Assembly (NCBI GenBank): GCA_964448045.1
Contig: CAYUVF010000054.1
Coordinates: 1 to 31,292, forward strand
DNA: 31,292 nucleotides
Direction of reading: 5' to 3'
Source of the DNA: CAYUVF01 sp964448045
GTDB taxonomy: Bacteria > Bacteroidota > Rhodothermia > Rhodothermales > Salinibacteraceae
Positions within the stretch are counted from its first letter, which is position 1; each line of letters starts with the position of its first letter. Below are positions 7,032 to 17,052 of this stretch, in pieces. Both the position numbers and the translations under genes were made by a program. A model generated the notes under the pieces. The model searched no databases, was not told the DNA's origin, and saw nothing but the letters and a program-made list of their open reading frames with translations.

Positions 7032-9935
7032 ATGACGCAGACGGCTGATGTCACCCCCACCCAAGATCCGGTCATCGCCAACGCCTCCACCGAGGCGAAG
7101 CGCGCCGCCCGCCAGCACATCGTGATCCGCGGGGCGCGGCAGCACAACCTGAAGGACATCGACCTCGACCTGCCGCGCGAACAGCTCATCGTGTTCACCG
7201 GGCCGTCGGGCTCGGGCAAGTCGAGCCTCTGCTTCGACACAATCTACGCCGAGGGCCAGCGCCGCTACGTCGAGAGCCTCTCCGCTTATGCCCGGCAGTT
7301 CCTGGAGCGGATGGACAAGCCGGACGCCGACCTCATCACGGGCCTCGCGCCCGCCATCGCCATCGAGCAGACGGCGCAGGGCAAAAACCCGCGGTCGACC
7401 GTGGCGACGCAGACGGAGATCTACGACCACCTGCGCTTGCTCTACGCCCGCATCGGCACGACGTACTCGCCCATCAGCGGGCGGAAGGTGACGAAAGACA
7501 CGCCCCGCAGCGTGGCCCTCGATCTCGAAGACGCGATGGACGATGGCGCCCGCTTCTACCTCTGCGCCCCCGTGCCCGAACACAGCGATATCGCCCTGCG
7601 CGACGAGCTGAAGACGCTCCGCGAGCGCGGCTTCTTCCGCATCCTGCTCCTGCCCACGGAAAAGCAGGCCGAACGCGGCGAGCGGCCCGAGACGCTCGAC
7701 CTCAACGAGACGCCGCCGTCAAAGGTGAACAACTACGGGCGCGACCGGCTGCTCGTCCTGATCGACCGGCTCAAGCTGAAGGCCGGCGACGAGTCCAACC
7801 GCTCGCGCATCGCCGAATCCGTCGAGCAGGCCTTCGAGGAAGGCGACGGCCGCTGCGTGGTCGTGAAAGCCGAGCGCGGGGGCGACGCCGACTCGGTCAC
7901 GACCTTCGAATTCAGCAAACACTTCGAGCGCGACGGCATGCGCTTCGAGGAGCCGACGCCGCTGCTCTTCAGCTTCAACAGCCCCGTCGGCGCGTGCCCC
8001 GAGTGTCAGGGCTTCGGCCGCGTGCCGGGCCTCGACCCGGACCTCATCATTCCGAACAAGGAGCTGTCGATTCGCCAGGGCGCCATCGCGCCGTTCCGCA
8101 CGGACAAGTGGAGCAAGCACTTCAAGAAGCTGATCCGCGTGGCGGCCGAGACGGGCATGAACATCGATTGCCCGTACCGCGAGCTGGACGACTGGGAGAA
8201 AGAGATTATCTGGGAGGGGAAAGATGATTACATCGGCATCGACGGCTTCTTCGACTTTCTCAACGAGCGCTCGTACAAGATGCACTACCGCATCTTCCGC
8301 GCGCGCTTCCGCGGCTACTCGCCCTGCCCCGCATGCGACGGCTACCGCCTGCGCGACGACGCCCTGTACGTCAAGATCGGCGGCAAGCACATCGGCGAGG
8401 TGTGCGCGATGACGACCCGCGCGGCGCGCGACTTCTTCGAATCCATCGAGCTCACCGACTACGAAGAGGAGATCGCCGGCCGGGTGATGGAAGAGCTCCG
8501 CAAGCGCAGCCGCTACCTCGTCGACGTGGGCCTCGACTACCTGACGCTCGACCGCCTGGCACAGACCTTGTCGGGCGGCGAGACGCAGCGGATCAACCTG
8601 TCAACCTCGCTGGGCTCGTCGCTCGTCGGCTCGCTCTACGTGCTGGACGAGCCGACGATCGGCCTGCACCCGCGCGACAACGACCGGCTCATCGGCATCC
8701 TGGAGCGGCTGCGCGACCTCGGCAACACGGTGCTCGTCGTGGAGCACGACCCCGTGACGATGGAGGCCGCCGACCAGATCGTCGACCTCGGCCCCGGCTC
8801 CGGCCAGTTTGGCGGGGAGGTCGTCTTCCAGGGCACGTACGACGAAATCCTTGAGGACGAGGACTCGCTCACGGGTCAATATTTGAGCGGCCGCAAGGAA
8901 GTCCCCATCCCCGACGAGCGGCGCCCCGTCGATGACGAGCGCAGGATCACGATCCGCGGCGCGCGGCAGCACAATCTGAAGAATCTCGACGTCGAGATTC
9001 CGCTCGACATGGTCGTCTGCGTGACGGGCGTCTCCGGCTCGGGCAAGTCGACGCTCATCGGCCAGACGCTCTACGAGGGCCTGCACCGGCTGAAGGGCGG
9101 CTCGGGCGACGGCAAGGTGGGGACGCACGACCGCATCGAGGGCCACGAACAGATCGACGCCGTCGAGATGATCGACCAGCAGCCCATCGGACGGACGCCG
9201 CGGTCCAATCCGGCCACGTACACGAACGCGTTCGACGGCATCCGCAAGCTGTTCGCCAACACGCGCCAATCGCAGATCTACGGCTACGACCCCGGCTTCT
9301 TCAGCTTCAACGTGAAGGGCGGGCGCTGCGAGGAATGCCAGGGGGAGGGCGTCGTGAAGGTCGAGATGCAGTTCCTGGCCGACCTCTACCTGGAGTGCGA
9401 GGCCTGCAACGGCCGGCGCTACAAGAAGGAGGTGCTGGATGTGACGTACCAGGGCAAAAATATCGCCGACGTGCTGGAGATGACCGTCGACGAAGCGGCC
9501 GACTTCTTCGAGGGCGAGGCGTCGATCACGAACAAGCTGACGGTCTTGCAGGACATCGGCCTCGGCTACCTGACGCTCGGCCAGCCGTCCACGACGCTCT
9601 CCGGCGGAGAGGCCCAGCGGATCAAGCTGGCGAGCCACCTCGGCGGCCGCAACAACGACCGGACGCTCTACCTCTTCGACGAGCCCACGACGGGCCTGCA
9701 CTTCGACGACATCCGGCAGCTCCTCAGCGCCTTCGACCAGCTCGTGGAGGCGGGGCACTCCGTCGTCATCATCGAGCACAACCTCGACGTGATGAAGCAC
9801 GCCGACTGGATCATCGACCTCGGCCCGGAGGGCGGCGACGCGGGCGGCGAAGTCGTCGTGGCCGGAACGCCCGAAGCCGTCGTCGCCCATCCGACGAGCC
9901 ACACCGGGCGCTACCTGCGCGAGGTGCTTGGGTAG
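7032..9935 (+). CDS. uvrA: Excinuclease ABC subunit A
   Basis: 967 residues, near the usual length. UvrA recognises bulky DNA lesions with UvrB and starts nucleotide excision repair. Two ABC ATPase modules are complete: Walker A GPSGSGKSS (57-65) with signature LSGGETQR and Walker B LYVLDEPTIGLHPRD; second Walker A GVSGSGKST, signature LSGGEAQR and LYLFDEPTTGLHFDD. The C-terminal zinc module is intact (C766/C769 and C789/C792). The first zinc module keeps only C322/C325; the earlier CxxC pair of the E. coli type is replaced by non-cysteine residues, a state I recall for Bacteroidota UvrA. ATG at 7032 is chosen since sequence similarity to UvrA starts soon after; an upstream in-frame ATG at 6984 adds 16 unlikely residues. 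Confidence 0.97.
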   Translation: MTQTADVTPTQDPVIANASTEAKRAARQHIVIRGARQHNLKDIDLDLPREQLIVFTGPSGSGKSSLCFDTIYAEGQRRYVESLSAYARQFLERMDKPDADLITGLAPAIAIEQTAQGKNPRSTVATQTEIYDHLRLLYARIGTTYSPISGRKVTKDTPRSVALDLEDAMDDGARFYLCAPVPEHSDIALRDELKTLRERGFFRILLLPTEKQAERGERPETLDLNETPPSKVNNYGRDRLLVLIDRLKLKAGDESNRSRIAESVEQAFEEGDGRCVVVKAERGGDADSVTTFEFSKHFERDGMRFEEPTPLLFSFNSPVGACPECQGFGRVPGLDPDLIIPNKELSIRQGAIAPFRTDKWSKHFKKLIRVAAETGMNIDCPYRELDDWEKEIIWEGKDDYIGIDGFFDFLNERSYKMHYRIFRARFRGYSPCPACDGYRLRDDALYVKIGGKHIGEVCAMTTRAARDFFESIELTDYEEEIAGRVMEELRKRSRYLVDVGLDYLTLDRLAQTLSGGETQRINLSTSLGSSLVGSLYVLDEPTIGLHPRDNDRLIGILERLRDLGNTVLVVEHDPVTMEAADQIVDLGPGSGQFGGEVVFQGTYDEILEDEDSLTGQYLSGRKEVPIPDERRPVDDERRITIRGARQHNLKNLDVEIPLDMVVCVTGVSGSGKSTLIGQTLYEGLHRLKGGSGDGKVGTHDRIEGHEQIDAVEMIDQQPIGRTPRSNPATYTNAFDGIRKLFANTRQSQIYGYDPGFFSFNVKGGRCEECQGEGVVKVEMQFLADLYLECEACNGRRYKKEVLDVTYQGKNIADVLEMTVDEAADFFEGEASITNKLTVLQDIGLGYLTLGQPSTTLSGGEAQRIKLASHLGGRNNDRTLYLFDEPTTGLHFDDIRQLLSAFDQLVEAGHSVVIIEHNLDVMKHADWIIDLGPEGGDAGGEVVVAGTPEAVVAHPTSHTGRYLREVLG

Positions 9936-11000
9936 GGTGGGTTCGAGGGCTTTGGACCTGCTTGGTTGAAGAGCGTCAACAGACGGCGAACGGCCAAGTA
10001 GCAGCGATGAGAACGGTTGACGGTCTTCCGCCCCGCGTCGGAGCAGTGCAGGCTGCGGAGGCTTCACCACGAGCGGTTACATCTCATCAGCCCAAACGAG
10101 GGGGCGGGGTTCGCGCCCGACTTGCATGGCGGCCGTGTCCGAGGGCGCGCCTGAACAGGACGATGGTGGTCTGCAAGCGGCTGGAGCGGCTCGGTCAAAT
10201 CTGGCGCACGATCGAGCGCCGGGATGTCTATCGTGGCCGCTGGCCGTAGGGGCTCCTCGAGGTGCTGGCGGGGTGAAAGGGGCTCAACAACCACCGGCCG
10301 CTGCTGGACCTGATCCGCCGCGAGGGCAATCCGGGAACGACCGACATTCCGCTGGAAATCGGAACGTATCTGACGATTGCACCGGCGCTTCGAGGAGCTC
10401 GTCTTTACTTCGACGACCTTTCCCATCATCTGACCGTCCCACGAGATCGGAGGCGAGTCGTTTGTCGATCGCAGGCTGCACAACAACACGCCGCGCGGCG
10501 ACTCAGGAGGTCTTGAATGAAGGCGACCTGCTCGCTTGAAAATGCGACGTTAGCTACCGGACCGTTTTCAGCAGCGTCTTTCTTTCGCCGGGCATTACAC
10601 GTCGTTTAGTTCGCTCCATTTCATATGTCCGGCCATCCCTTTTCGCCGCTTCTTTGGATTTTTCAACGCCGAAGGGTGTTCGGAAGCCAAGCAGACAGAA
10701 ACAGCGAGATGAGAGCACCAAGTGTAAAGAAATGAGGCGGCACATTTTGCAGAAATGAATCCCAAACACGAAAAGCCCAGCCGGGCGGTTGAGCTTTTTC
10801 AGTGATCATTTCCTTTTTCTCATAGCACAAAAATCGATCCTCGGGTCGTCAAGAGGTTTTTGTGGAGAAAACGTGAAAGATGGTAAGGGAAAGCTCCGGA
10901 GTACGTTTGGGCTCGGTTGATTCCACGAGTGTCACCTCCGTTCTTCGTAGCATGGATCGCCCGCTTTGCTCGCGTTGCCTCTCGTACATCCCGCGCTCCC
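9936..11000. other. Gene-poor stretch with decayed coding remnant
   Basis: About 1.06 kb between uvrA and the S9 peptidase without a convincing gene. From about 10140 to 10517 one plus-strand frame reads like former coding sequence (IWRTIERRDVYRGRWP, then NHRPLLDLIRREGNPGTTD) but is broken by in-frame stops at 10247-10249 and 10274-10276. I could not assign it to a family. From about 10540 to 10920 the base composition is clearly richer in A and T, and it contains the hairpin at 10771-10799. The short open frames on either strand here lack start signals and family resemblance. Confidence 0.5.
10771..10799. terminator. Rho-independent-type terminator hairpin, possibly bidirectional
   Basis: AAAAGC pairs with GCTTTT, followed after one C/A mismatch by five more pairs including one G-U (CAGCC with GGTTG) around a GGGC tetraloop. 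A T run (10795-10799) follows on the plus strand, and the A run at 10771-10774 gives a T run on the minus strand. It would insulate the S9 peptidase gene from upstream transcription. Confidence 0.7.
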
Positions 11001-13040
11001 ATGCTTCGCAAAACCGCCTCGCTCGTTTTTCTCCTGATCCTGCTCGTCGGCCTCGCATCGCTGCATGCGCAGGACGCTCCTTTTGAACGGATGGATGTCT
11101 TCGATCTCGAATGGGTCGAGGATCCGCAGATTGCGCCCGATGGCGAGCACATTGTCTTCGTGCGACGCGGGATGGACGTGATGGAGGACCGCCGGACCTC
11201 CGCGCTCTGGCTGATCGACGCCGACGGCTCCAATCTCGTAAAGCTCACCGATCGCGATGCGAACGAGTCCAGTCCCCGCTGGTCGCCCGATGGCTCGCGG
11301 ATCGCCTTCACGAGCAGCGCGGTCGAGGACGGCACGGAGATCTTCGTCCACTGGGTCGAGCGCAACAAGACGGCGACCATCACGCAGCTGGAGAACAGTC
11401 CGAGCGATCTGTCGTGGTCGCCCGATGGCACGCACATCGCCTTTTCGATGCACGTCTCGGAGCCGCGACCGACGCTCGTCTCGCCCCCCGACGCGCCCGA
11501 AGGCGCCGACTGGGCCGATCCGCCCCGCGTTGAAACCCGCCTGAATCACGAGGCGGATGGCGCCGGTCGCCTCGACTACGGCTACGATCACCTGTTCGTC
11601 GTGCGCGCCACCGGTGGCCCGGCGCGGCAGATCACCTCGGGCGACTATCACCATTCCAGCCGCCCCGCGTGGACGCCCGATGGCGAGCGGCTCGTCTTCT
11701 CGGCCAATCGCCACGACAACTGGACACGCGAGCGCCGCAACACCGAGCTCTACTCGGTGTCCGTGGACGAGGGCGCCATCACGCCACTCACCGACCGCTT
11801 CGGCCCGGACTACGCCCCCCGCGTCTCCCCCGACGGCGAAACGATTGCTTACCTCGGCTACGACGATGCCGTGCAGACCTATCAGATCACCCGCCTTTAC
11901 ACGATGGATGCCGACGGGTCGAATGTGCAGGAAATCGAAACCGGGCTCGACCGCTCGATCAACGAGGTCGTCTGGGATGAGAATGGCGACGGGTTGTACA
12001 TCCAGTACGATGATGAAGGCGTCAGCAAGGTGGCGCACGTCGACCGGTCCGGCGCCGTCACGGCGGTGGCCGATAGCCTGGGCGGCACGTCCATCGGGCG
12101 TCCCTACACCGGCAGCGCCGATTTCTCGATGGCCGACGACGGCACTCTTGCCATGAACCACGCGTCGCCGTACCATCCGGCCGAGTTGGCCGTCACCCGG
12201 CGCGGGCAAGACGAGGCGACGCCAATCACCGATCTGAACGGCGAGCTGCTGGATCGGCGCGCGCTCGGCGCAGTTGAGGAGATCCGCTACACATCGACGG
12301 CCGATGGGCGCGAGCTGCACGGCTGGGTCGTCACGCCGCCCGACTACAATCCGGAGCGGACGTATCCGCTACTGGTGGAGATTCACGGCGGGCCCATCAG
12401 CCACTACGGACCGCACTTCGCGCCCGAAATCCAGCTGTACGCGGCGGCCGGGTACGTCGTCTTCTACCCGAACGCCCGTGGCAGCACGAGCTACGGCGAG
12501 GCATTCGGCAATCTGCTGTACAACGACTTTTCAGGCGGGGAGTATCAGGACATCATCGACGGCGTCGACCGCCTCATCGAAGACGGCGTGGTCTCCGAAG
12601 ACAGTCTGTACGTCACGGGCGGAAGTGCGGGCGGCACGTCCACGGCCTGGATCGTGGGGAAGACGGATCGCTTCCGGGCCGCTGCCGTGCAGAAGCCAGT
12701 GATCAACTGGATCAGCAAGACGCTCGCGGCGGATAACTGGTACGGCTACGCCAACTACCGCTATCCCGGCTGGGCGTGGGAGAATCCGATGGACTACTGG
12801 GAGGTGTCGCCGATTGCGCTGGTGGGCAACGTGGAAACACCGACCATCACGATCGTGGGCGACAAGGATATGCGCACGCCCACCTGGGAGGCGAAGCAGT
12901 TCTATCATGCGCTCAAGCAGCGCGGCGTGGAGGCGGCTTACGTGGAGATGCCGGGCGCGTATCACTTCATCGCCAACCGCCCGAGCCAGCTCATCGCCAA
13001 GGTCGATCACGTGCTCGCCTGGTTCGAGCAGTACCGGTAG
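11001..13040 (+). CDS. Secreted prolyl oligopeptidase-family (S9) serine peptidase
   Basis: 679 residues with a signal peptide (MLRKTASLVFLLILLVGLASLHAQ), so probably periplasmic or exported. The N-terminal ~400 residues form a propeller with repeated PD40-type strands (PRWSPDGSRIAFTS, LSWSPDGTHIAFS, PAWTPDGERLVFS, PRVSPDGETIAYL). The C-terminal alpha/beta-hydrolase domain has the catalytic triad: Ser542 in GGSAGG, Asp623 in GDKDMRTP and His655 in GAYHF. Such enzymes (acyl-aminoacyl peptidase/DPP IV-like) cleave short peptides after proline or release acylated or dipeptide N-termini; which one cannot be read. ATG 11001 gives the signal peptide; the frame is open further upstream to 10917. No gene on the same strand is close, so it is probably transcribed alone. 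Confidence 0.93.
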   Translation: MLRKTASLVFLLILLVGLASLHAQDAPFERMDVFDLEWVEDPQIAPDGEHIVFVRRGMDVMEDRRTSALWLIDADGSNLVKLTDRDANESSPRWSPDGSRIAFTSSAVEDGTEIFVHWVERNKTATITQLENSPSDLSWSPDGTHIAFSMHVSEPRPTLVSPPDAPEGADWADPPRVETRLNHEADGAGRLDYGYDHLFVVRATGGPARQITSGDYHHSSRPAWTPDGERLVFSANRHDNWTRERRNTELYSVSVDEGAITPLTDRFGPDYAPRVSPDGETIAYLGYDDAVQTYQITRLYTMDADGSNVQEIETGLDRSINEVVWDENGDGLYIQYDDEGVSKVAHVDRSGAVTAVADSLGGTSIGRPYTGSADFSMADDGTLAMNHASPYHPAELAVTRRGQDEATPITDLNGELLDRRALGAVEEIRYTSTADGRELHGWVVTPPDYNPERTYPLLVEIHGGPISHYGPHFAPEIQLYAAAGYVVFYPNARGSTSYGEAFGNLLYNDFSGGEYQDIIDGVDRLIEDGVVSEDSLYVTGGSAGGTSTAWIVGKTDRFRAAAVQKPVINWISKTLAADNWYGYANYRYPGWAWENPMDYWEVSPIALVGNVETPTITIVGDKDMRTPTWEAKQFYHALKQRGVEAAYVEMPGAYHFIANRPSQLIAKVDHVLAWFEQYR

Positions 13041-13159
13041 ATGAGCACCGCGTGTACGTATCTCACGCGCCGGTTGGCAGGAACGCATCCGCTACGAGCA
13101 CGAAGGACTGGACTTTCAATGGAAGGAGCCCTGCGGAATGCGCTGGAGGTGTTGGTTTC

Positions 13160-16153
13160 TCAGGATCCGGAGACGGGGACTAACGCGCGGTAGTGCGCGG
13201 CCTGGTCGAACTGCTCCCAGGCGGTGTACAGAGCGATGAGACGGTCGATAGCGTTGTGCGTATCGGCGTGATCGGCGCCCCGAATCGTTTTGAGCGTTTC
13301 GTAGCTCTGGAGGAGGAGTGACTCAGCGGCTTCGAAGTGGCCGAGCTCGGTGAGGCAGATGCTCAGCAGGCCCTGAGTGTCGGCAACGGTTGGGTGGTCG
13401 GGGCCGTGAATCGTCTGATAGATCGCCAGCGCCTCCCGGTAGGTGGCTTCGGCTTCCTTCCATTTACCCTGGTCGGTTAAGACGCCGCCCAGCCCGCCGA
13501 GGCCGCGTGCGATGTCGAAGTGCATCGAGTCGCGCAGCGCCCGCCGGATGGCCATGCTCTCTCGATGGAGCGTTTCGGCTTCGGGGTAGCGCTTCAGGTC
13601 GCGCAGCACCTCGGCCAGCGCAAACTGCCGCCAGGCGACGTGCATGCTCTCAGGGCCATGCACCTGCTGGCGGGCGGCCAGCGCTTCACGAAGGAAGGGC
13701 TCGGCATCGGCATATTGCTGCTTTTTGTGCAGCACGAAGCCTACGTTCCCGAGCAAGAGCGCCGCGTCAGCGCTCAAGGGCCCAGCCGCCTCCTGCATGA
13801 TGCGGAGCGACTCACGAAACGTCGACTCGGCCCCGTCGAGGTCGCCCTGCCGCAGCTGTACCCATCCGATGTTGTTGAGGGTCATGGCGACGTCGCGATG
13901 CTCCCGGCCGACGAGGCGTTCCACGATACCCAGCGAGAGGCGCATGAGCGAGTCGGCCGCCGCGTAGTCGCCCCGAGCGTAGGGAACGAGCGCCAGGTTG
14001 TTCAGCGCCTCCGATACGGCCGGATGGTCGTTGCCAAAGAGTTGGCGGCGGATCGAGAGCGCCTCTCGGAGCGGCGGCTCGGCGGCTTCGTAATCGCCTT
14101 GATCGTAAAGCAAATTGCCGCGATTGTTGAGGACCTCGGCCACTTTGCTGTGGGTCGGACCATAGAGCGTTCGGCGCATGACGAGTACGTCGCGGAAGAG
14201 CGAATCCGCTTCGGTGTAGTGACCTTCATTCAGCCGTACCGTTGCCAGCACCATCCGGGCATCGGCGATGGGCTCGCGCTGATCGCCCGGCGCCTGAGTG
14301 AGGATTGAGAGCGCCTCGTGGAGGTGCGTCTCGGCTTCGTCGTACCGGCCCATGCGCTCCAGCGCCGCCCCGTATTCAATCAGAATCCCGGCCACGCTTT
14401 CATGACGGTCGCCCCACGCCATGCGGCGCCGGGAAAGCGCCGTCTGGAAAAGCGAGTCAGCAATGGGATAGCTCCCCGTCTTCACATGGAGATGGGCAAG
14501 GTCGATCTGCGGGGAGGAAACGGATGCGTTCGCGGTGGAAGGTGAGGAGGCCAGCGCCTGTTCGAGCAGCGGAGCGGCCCGGTCGTAGGCGCCCAGCTTG
14601 AGGTAGAGCGTGCCCAAGATGTGCTTCGTGGTGGCCTGAACAGTGGGTTGGTCCGAAAGGCCCCGGTTCACCTGTGCGGCCCCTCGGTCAAGAAGCTCGA
14701 ACACCGTAAGCGTATCGCCGAGTGTCTCGTCCGGGTCGGCGCCTTCGAACAGGGTTTCCATGAACGTCATTGCGGCCTGTGCCCGATTCGCCTCACTCTG
14801 TGCGCGGTCACGTTCCTGCGTGAGACGCGCCGTATGGTAGAAGCCGAGACCGGTAAGAATGATGAGGGCGACGAAGGCTATCCCGACGCCGGCTTGGTGG
14901 CGGCGCACGAATTTGGTCGCCCGGTAGCGCAGCGAGTCGCGCCGGGCGGCGATGGGCTGCCCCGCCCGGTAGCGTCGAAGGTCATCGAGAAGCGCCTCTG
15001 TCGAGGCGTACCGGCGTGCAGGTTCTTTACGGAGCGCTTTCAAACAGATGGTGTCGAGATCGCCCTGCAGCTGACGCCGGAGCCGAGCCGGCGTGGTGCG
15101 GCGGGCTATGCTCATCACGTCGGGAGCAATGGTTTCCGTCACCCCATCGCGGTGCCGACAGATGATCGGGCGAGTGACCATCGTGCTGGGACGATCGGGG
15201 AGCTGCTCCAGGATCGTCGTCTCGGCTTCAGAGGCCGAAAGGGCTGCCGTATCGAAGGGGCGCCGTCCAGTCAGGAGCTCGTAGAGCACCACGCCCAGCG
15301 CGTACACGTCGGTGGCCGTGGTGACGGAGGCGCCGCGCACTTGCTCGGGAGCGGCGTACGCAGGTGTCATCACGCGCCATCCGGTGCGTGTGAGCGGAGC
15401 ATCGGGAGCGGGCGGCTCGTCGGCCAGCAGCTTCGCGATGCCGAAGTCGAGCAGCTTCACCGTGCCATCGTCCGACACCAGAATGTTTGACGGCTTGAGG
15501 TCGCGATGGACGACGAGGTTACGGTGGGCGTACTGGACCGCTTCGCAGGCGGTCTCGAAGAGCTGGAGTCGCTCGTCAAGAGACAGCCGGTGTGCGTCAC
15601 AGTAGTCGTCAAGGGGCTGGCCCTCGACGTACTCCATCGCGAAGTACGGGCGCCCGTCATCGGTCACGCCGCCGTCGTAGAGCCGGGCGATGCCGGGGTG
15701 TTCGAGCGAGGCGAGGATCTGCCGCTCGTAACGGAAGCGCTGGACGATCTCCCGCGTGTCCATCCCGCGTCGCACGAGTTTCAGCGCCACTTTCTTGCGG
15801 AACTGATCGTCGTCACGCGTGGCGAGATAGACCGTGCCCATCCCGCCATGCCCCAACTCAGTGACGATGCGATAGGGCCCGACGCGGCGCTCGGCCAGCG
15901 TGTTGAGATCACGAGCGGCGAGGTCGGCCGATAAAGCGGGCATCAGGGGCGCCGCGAAATCCGTCACCGATTCGCCCAGGACCTGCTCGGCCTCGGCCAC
16001 CTGATCCAGAAGATCGATGACGGCTTGATAAAGGTCGAGGTCTTCACCACACTGGTGCCGTAGCGCGGCCGTGCGCACATCGGGCGGATGTGTGAGCGCT
16101 TCGGCAAAGAGCGCGTCGATCTGCTGCCAGCGCTCGGGGGAAAGATTGTTCAT
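13160..16153 (-). CDS. Membrane Ser/Thr protein kinase with C-terminal TPR array
   Basis: 997 residues. The PknB-type kinase domain spans about 93-395: glycine loop GHGGMG (101-106), Lys125 in VALKLV, catalytic Asp218 in HRDLKPSN, DFG at 236-238 and AAPE at 267-270, all intact. One membrane helix follows (about 422-440), then a long run of tetratricopeptide repeats (about 500-990; recurring NNLAxxxxxxGDYxxAxxLxxxAL pattern) that would lie outside the membrane if the kinase is inside. An N-terminal segment (1-90) precedes the kinase, as in many Rhodothermota, Acidobacteria and Planctomycetes homologues. It is 76 bp downstream of an ECF sigma gene, and this pairing is common in those groups. 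TPRs suggest protein-protein sensing; targets are unknown. ATG at 16153 chosen. Confidence 0.94.
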   Translation of the reverse strand: MNNLSPERWQQIDALFAEALTHPPDVRTAALRHQCGEDLDLYQAVIDLLDQVAEAEQVLGESVTDFAAPLMPALSADLAARDLNTLAERRVGPYRIVTELGHGGMGTVYLATRDDDQFRKKVALKLVRRGMDTREIVQRFRYERQILASLEHPGIARLYDGGVTDDGRPYFAMEYVEGQPLDDYCDAHRLSLDERLQLFETACEAVQYAHRNLVVHRDLKPSNILVSDDGTVKLLDFGIAKLLADEPPAPDAPLTRTGWRVMTPAYAAPEQVRGASVTTATDVYALGVVLYELLTGRRPFDTAALSASEAETTILEQLPDRPSTMVTRPIICRHRDGVTETIAPDVMSIARRTTPARLRRQLQGDLDTICLKALRKEPARRYASTEALLDDLRRYRAGQPIAARRDSLRYRATKFVRRHQAGVGIAFVALIILTGLGFYHTARLTQERDRAQSEANRAQAAMTFMETLFEGADPDETLGDTLTVFELLDRGAAQVNRGLSDQPTVQATTKHILGTLYLKLGAYDRAAPLLEQALASSPSTANASVSSPQIDLAHLHVKTGSYPIADSLFQTALSRRRMAWGDRHESVAGILIEYGAALERMGRYDEAETHLHEALSILTQAPGDQREPIADARMVLATVRLNEGHYTEADSLFRDVLVMRRTLYGPTHSKVAEVLNNRGNLLYDQGDYEAAEPPLREALSIRRQLFGNDHPAVSEALNNLALVPYARGDYAAADSLMRLSLGIVERLVGREHRDVAMTLNNIGWVQLRQGDLDGAESTFRESLRIMQEAAGPLSADAALLLGNVGFVLHKKQQYADAEPFLREALAARQQVHGPESMHVAWRQFALAEVLRDLKRYPEAETLHRESMAIRRALRDSMHFDIARGLGGLGGVLTDQGKWKEAEATYREALAIYQTIHGPDHPTVADTQGLLSICLTELGHFEAAESLLLQSYETLKTIRGADHADTHNAIDRLIALYTAWEQFDQAAHYRALVPVSGS

Positions 16154-16229
16154 AAGGCCCGGGGTCACGAAAGAGCAAGCGCCGGATGGAGGAGGCACCT
16201 GAGTAATCGAAAAAAGCGGCGCCGGCGGA

Positions 16230-16805
16230 TCACGCCGCGTCGCTTTCGGCCTGTATGGCGTGATACAACCAGGTCCGCGCGCGCTGCCAGTCGCGCTTCA
16301 CCGTAGGCACCGACCATCCGGTGACCTCGGCGATTTCCTCGTACGTCAGTCCGCCAAAAAAGCGATATTCCACCAGCTGGCTCTGGCGTTCGCTGACCGT
16401 TGCGAGCTCATCCAGCGCGTCATTGAGCGTCAGCAGGTCGGCCACGCGCTCTTCGGTGCCGATCTGGACGTCACGGAGGGCGACCTTGTCCAGGTGGCCG
16501 CCGCGCTTCTGCGCTGACCACTTGCGGGCGTAGTCGATGATGATGAAACGCATGGCCCGCGAGGCCACCGCGAAAAAGTGAGCCCGGTCCTGCCACTCGA
16601 TCGCCTGCTGATCGATCAGCCGAAGATACGCCTCATGCACGAGGGCGGTCGTGTTGAGCGTCGCGCCGGGACGATGCTTCGAGAGCCGGTGGTGGGCGAT
16701 CTGATGCAATTCGTCATACACCTGCGCGTACAGCTGATCGGCCGATGTGCGATTTCCGCTGCTGGCCTCCTGCAGAAGCTGTGTGATGTCGGTCGGTATA
16801 TTCAT
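16230..16805 (-). CDS. ECF-type RNA polymerase sigma factor (Sigma70_ECF/TIGR02999-like)
   Basis: 191 residues. Region 2 is about residues 10-95 (LHQIAHHRLSKHRPGATLNTTALVHEAYLRL, then AHFFAVASRAMRFIIIDYAR) and region 4 about 130-185 (TYEEIAEVTGWSVPTVKRDWQRARTWL), the helix-turn-helix that reads -35 DNA. The AxxFFAxASxAMRxILxDYAR signature is characteristic of the ECF subgroup found next to Ser/Thr kinases in Acidobacteria, Planctomycetes and Rhodothermota. It lies immediately upstream of the kinase gene on the same strand, so kinase control of the sigma factor is plausible. It is divergent from the outer-membrane operon beginning at 17053, a candidate regulon. No anti-sigma factor gene is adjacent. 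Confidence 0.94.
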   Translation of the reverse strand: MNIPTDITQLLQEASSGNRTSADQLYAQVYDELHQIAHHRLSKHRPGATLNTTALVHEAYLRLIDQQAIEWQDRAHFFAVASRAMRFIIIDYARKWSAQKRGGHLDKVALRDVQIGTEERVADLLTLNDALDELATVSERQSQLVEYRFFGGLTYEEIAEVTGWSVPTVKRDWQRARTWLYHAIQAESDAA

Positions 16806-16953
16806 GCGGAGAGCGGAACGGCCCCACGAAAAATGTCAGTCGGATACGCTTGCAATAGTATGTGAAATATCCGGAAAATTAGCGCATTTCACAAGTGAAT
16901 TTGACGGATCAGCCCCGAAATCTGGAGAAGTGGCGCCATAAATCGCACGTCGG

Positions 16954-16992
16954 TGATCCGCTTCGTGCTCCTTCTGCGATAGAGAGGGTGAG
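16954..16992 (+). promoter_or_regulatory. Upstream element shared with the split repeat gene
   Basis: This 39-bp stretch aligns without gaps to 23196-23234, with 26 identities. The strongest part is CGATAG, two variable bases, then AGGGTGAG; a TGAT.CGCT block lies at the left end. It ends 60 bp before the ATG of the barrel gene. Position and conservation suggest a promoter plus leader; which sigma factor reads it is not known. Confidence 0.4.
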
Positions 16993-17052
16993 GCGGTCGC
17001 CCAACGAAGGCGGCCGCGCGATACCCGATTCATTCGTCGATACGCGAGGGAG

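Noticed and set aside
8601..10070. Long minus-strand open frame antisense to uvrA
   Set aside because: It mirrors the UvrA coding bias and shows no domain or start signal.
10554..10769. 71-codon minus-strand frame in the AT-rich spacer
   Set aside because: Lys/Arg/Cys-rich composition, no ribosome site and no similarity that I recognise; likely chance.
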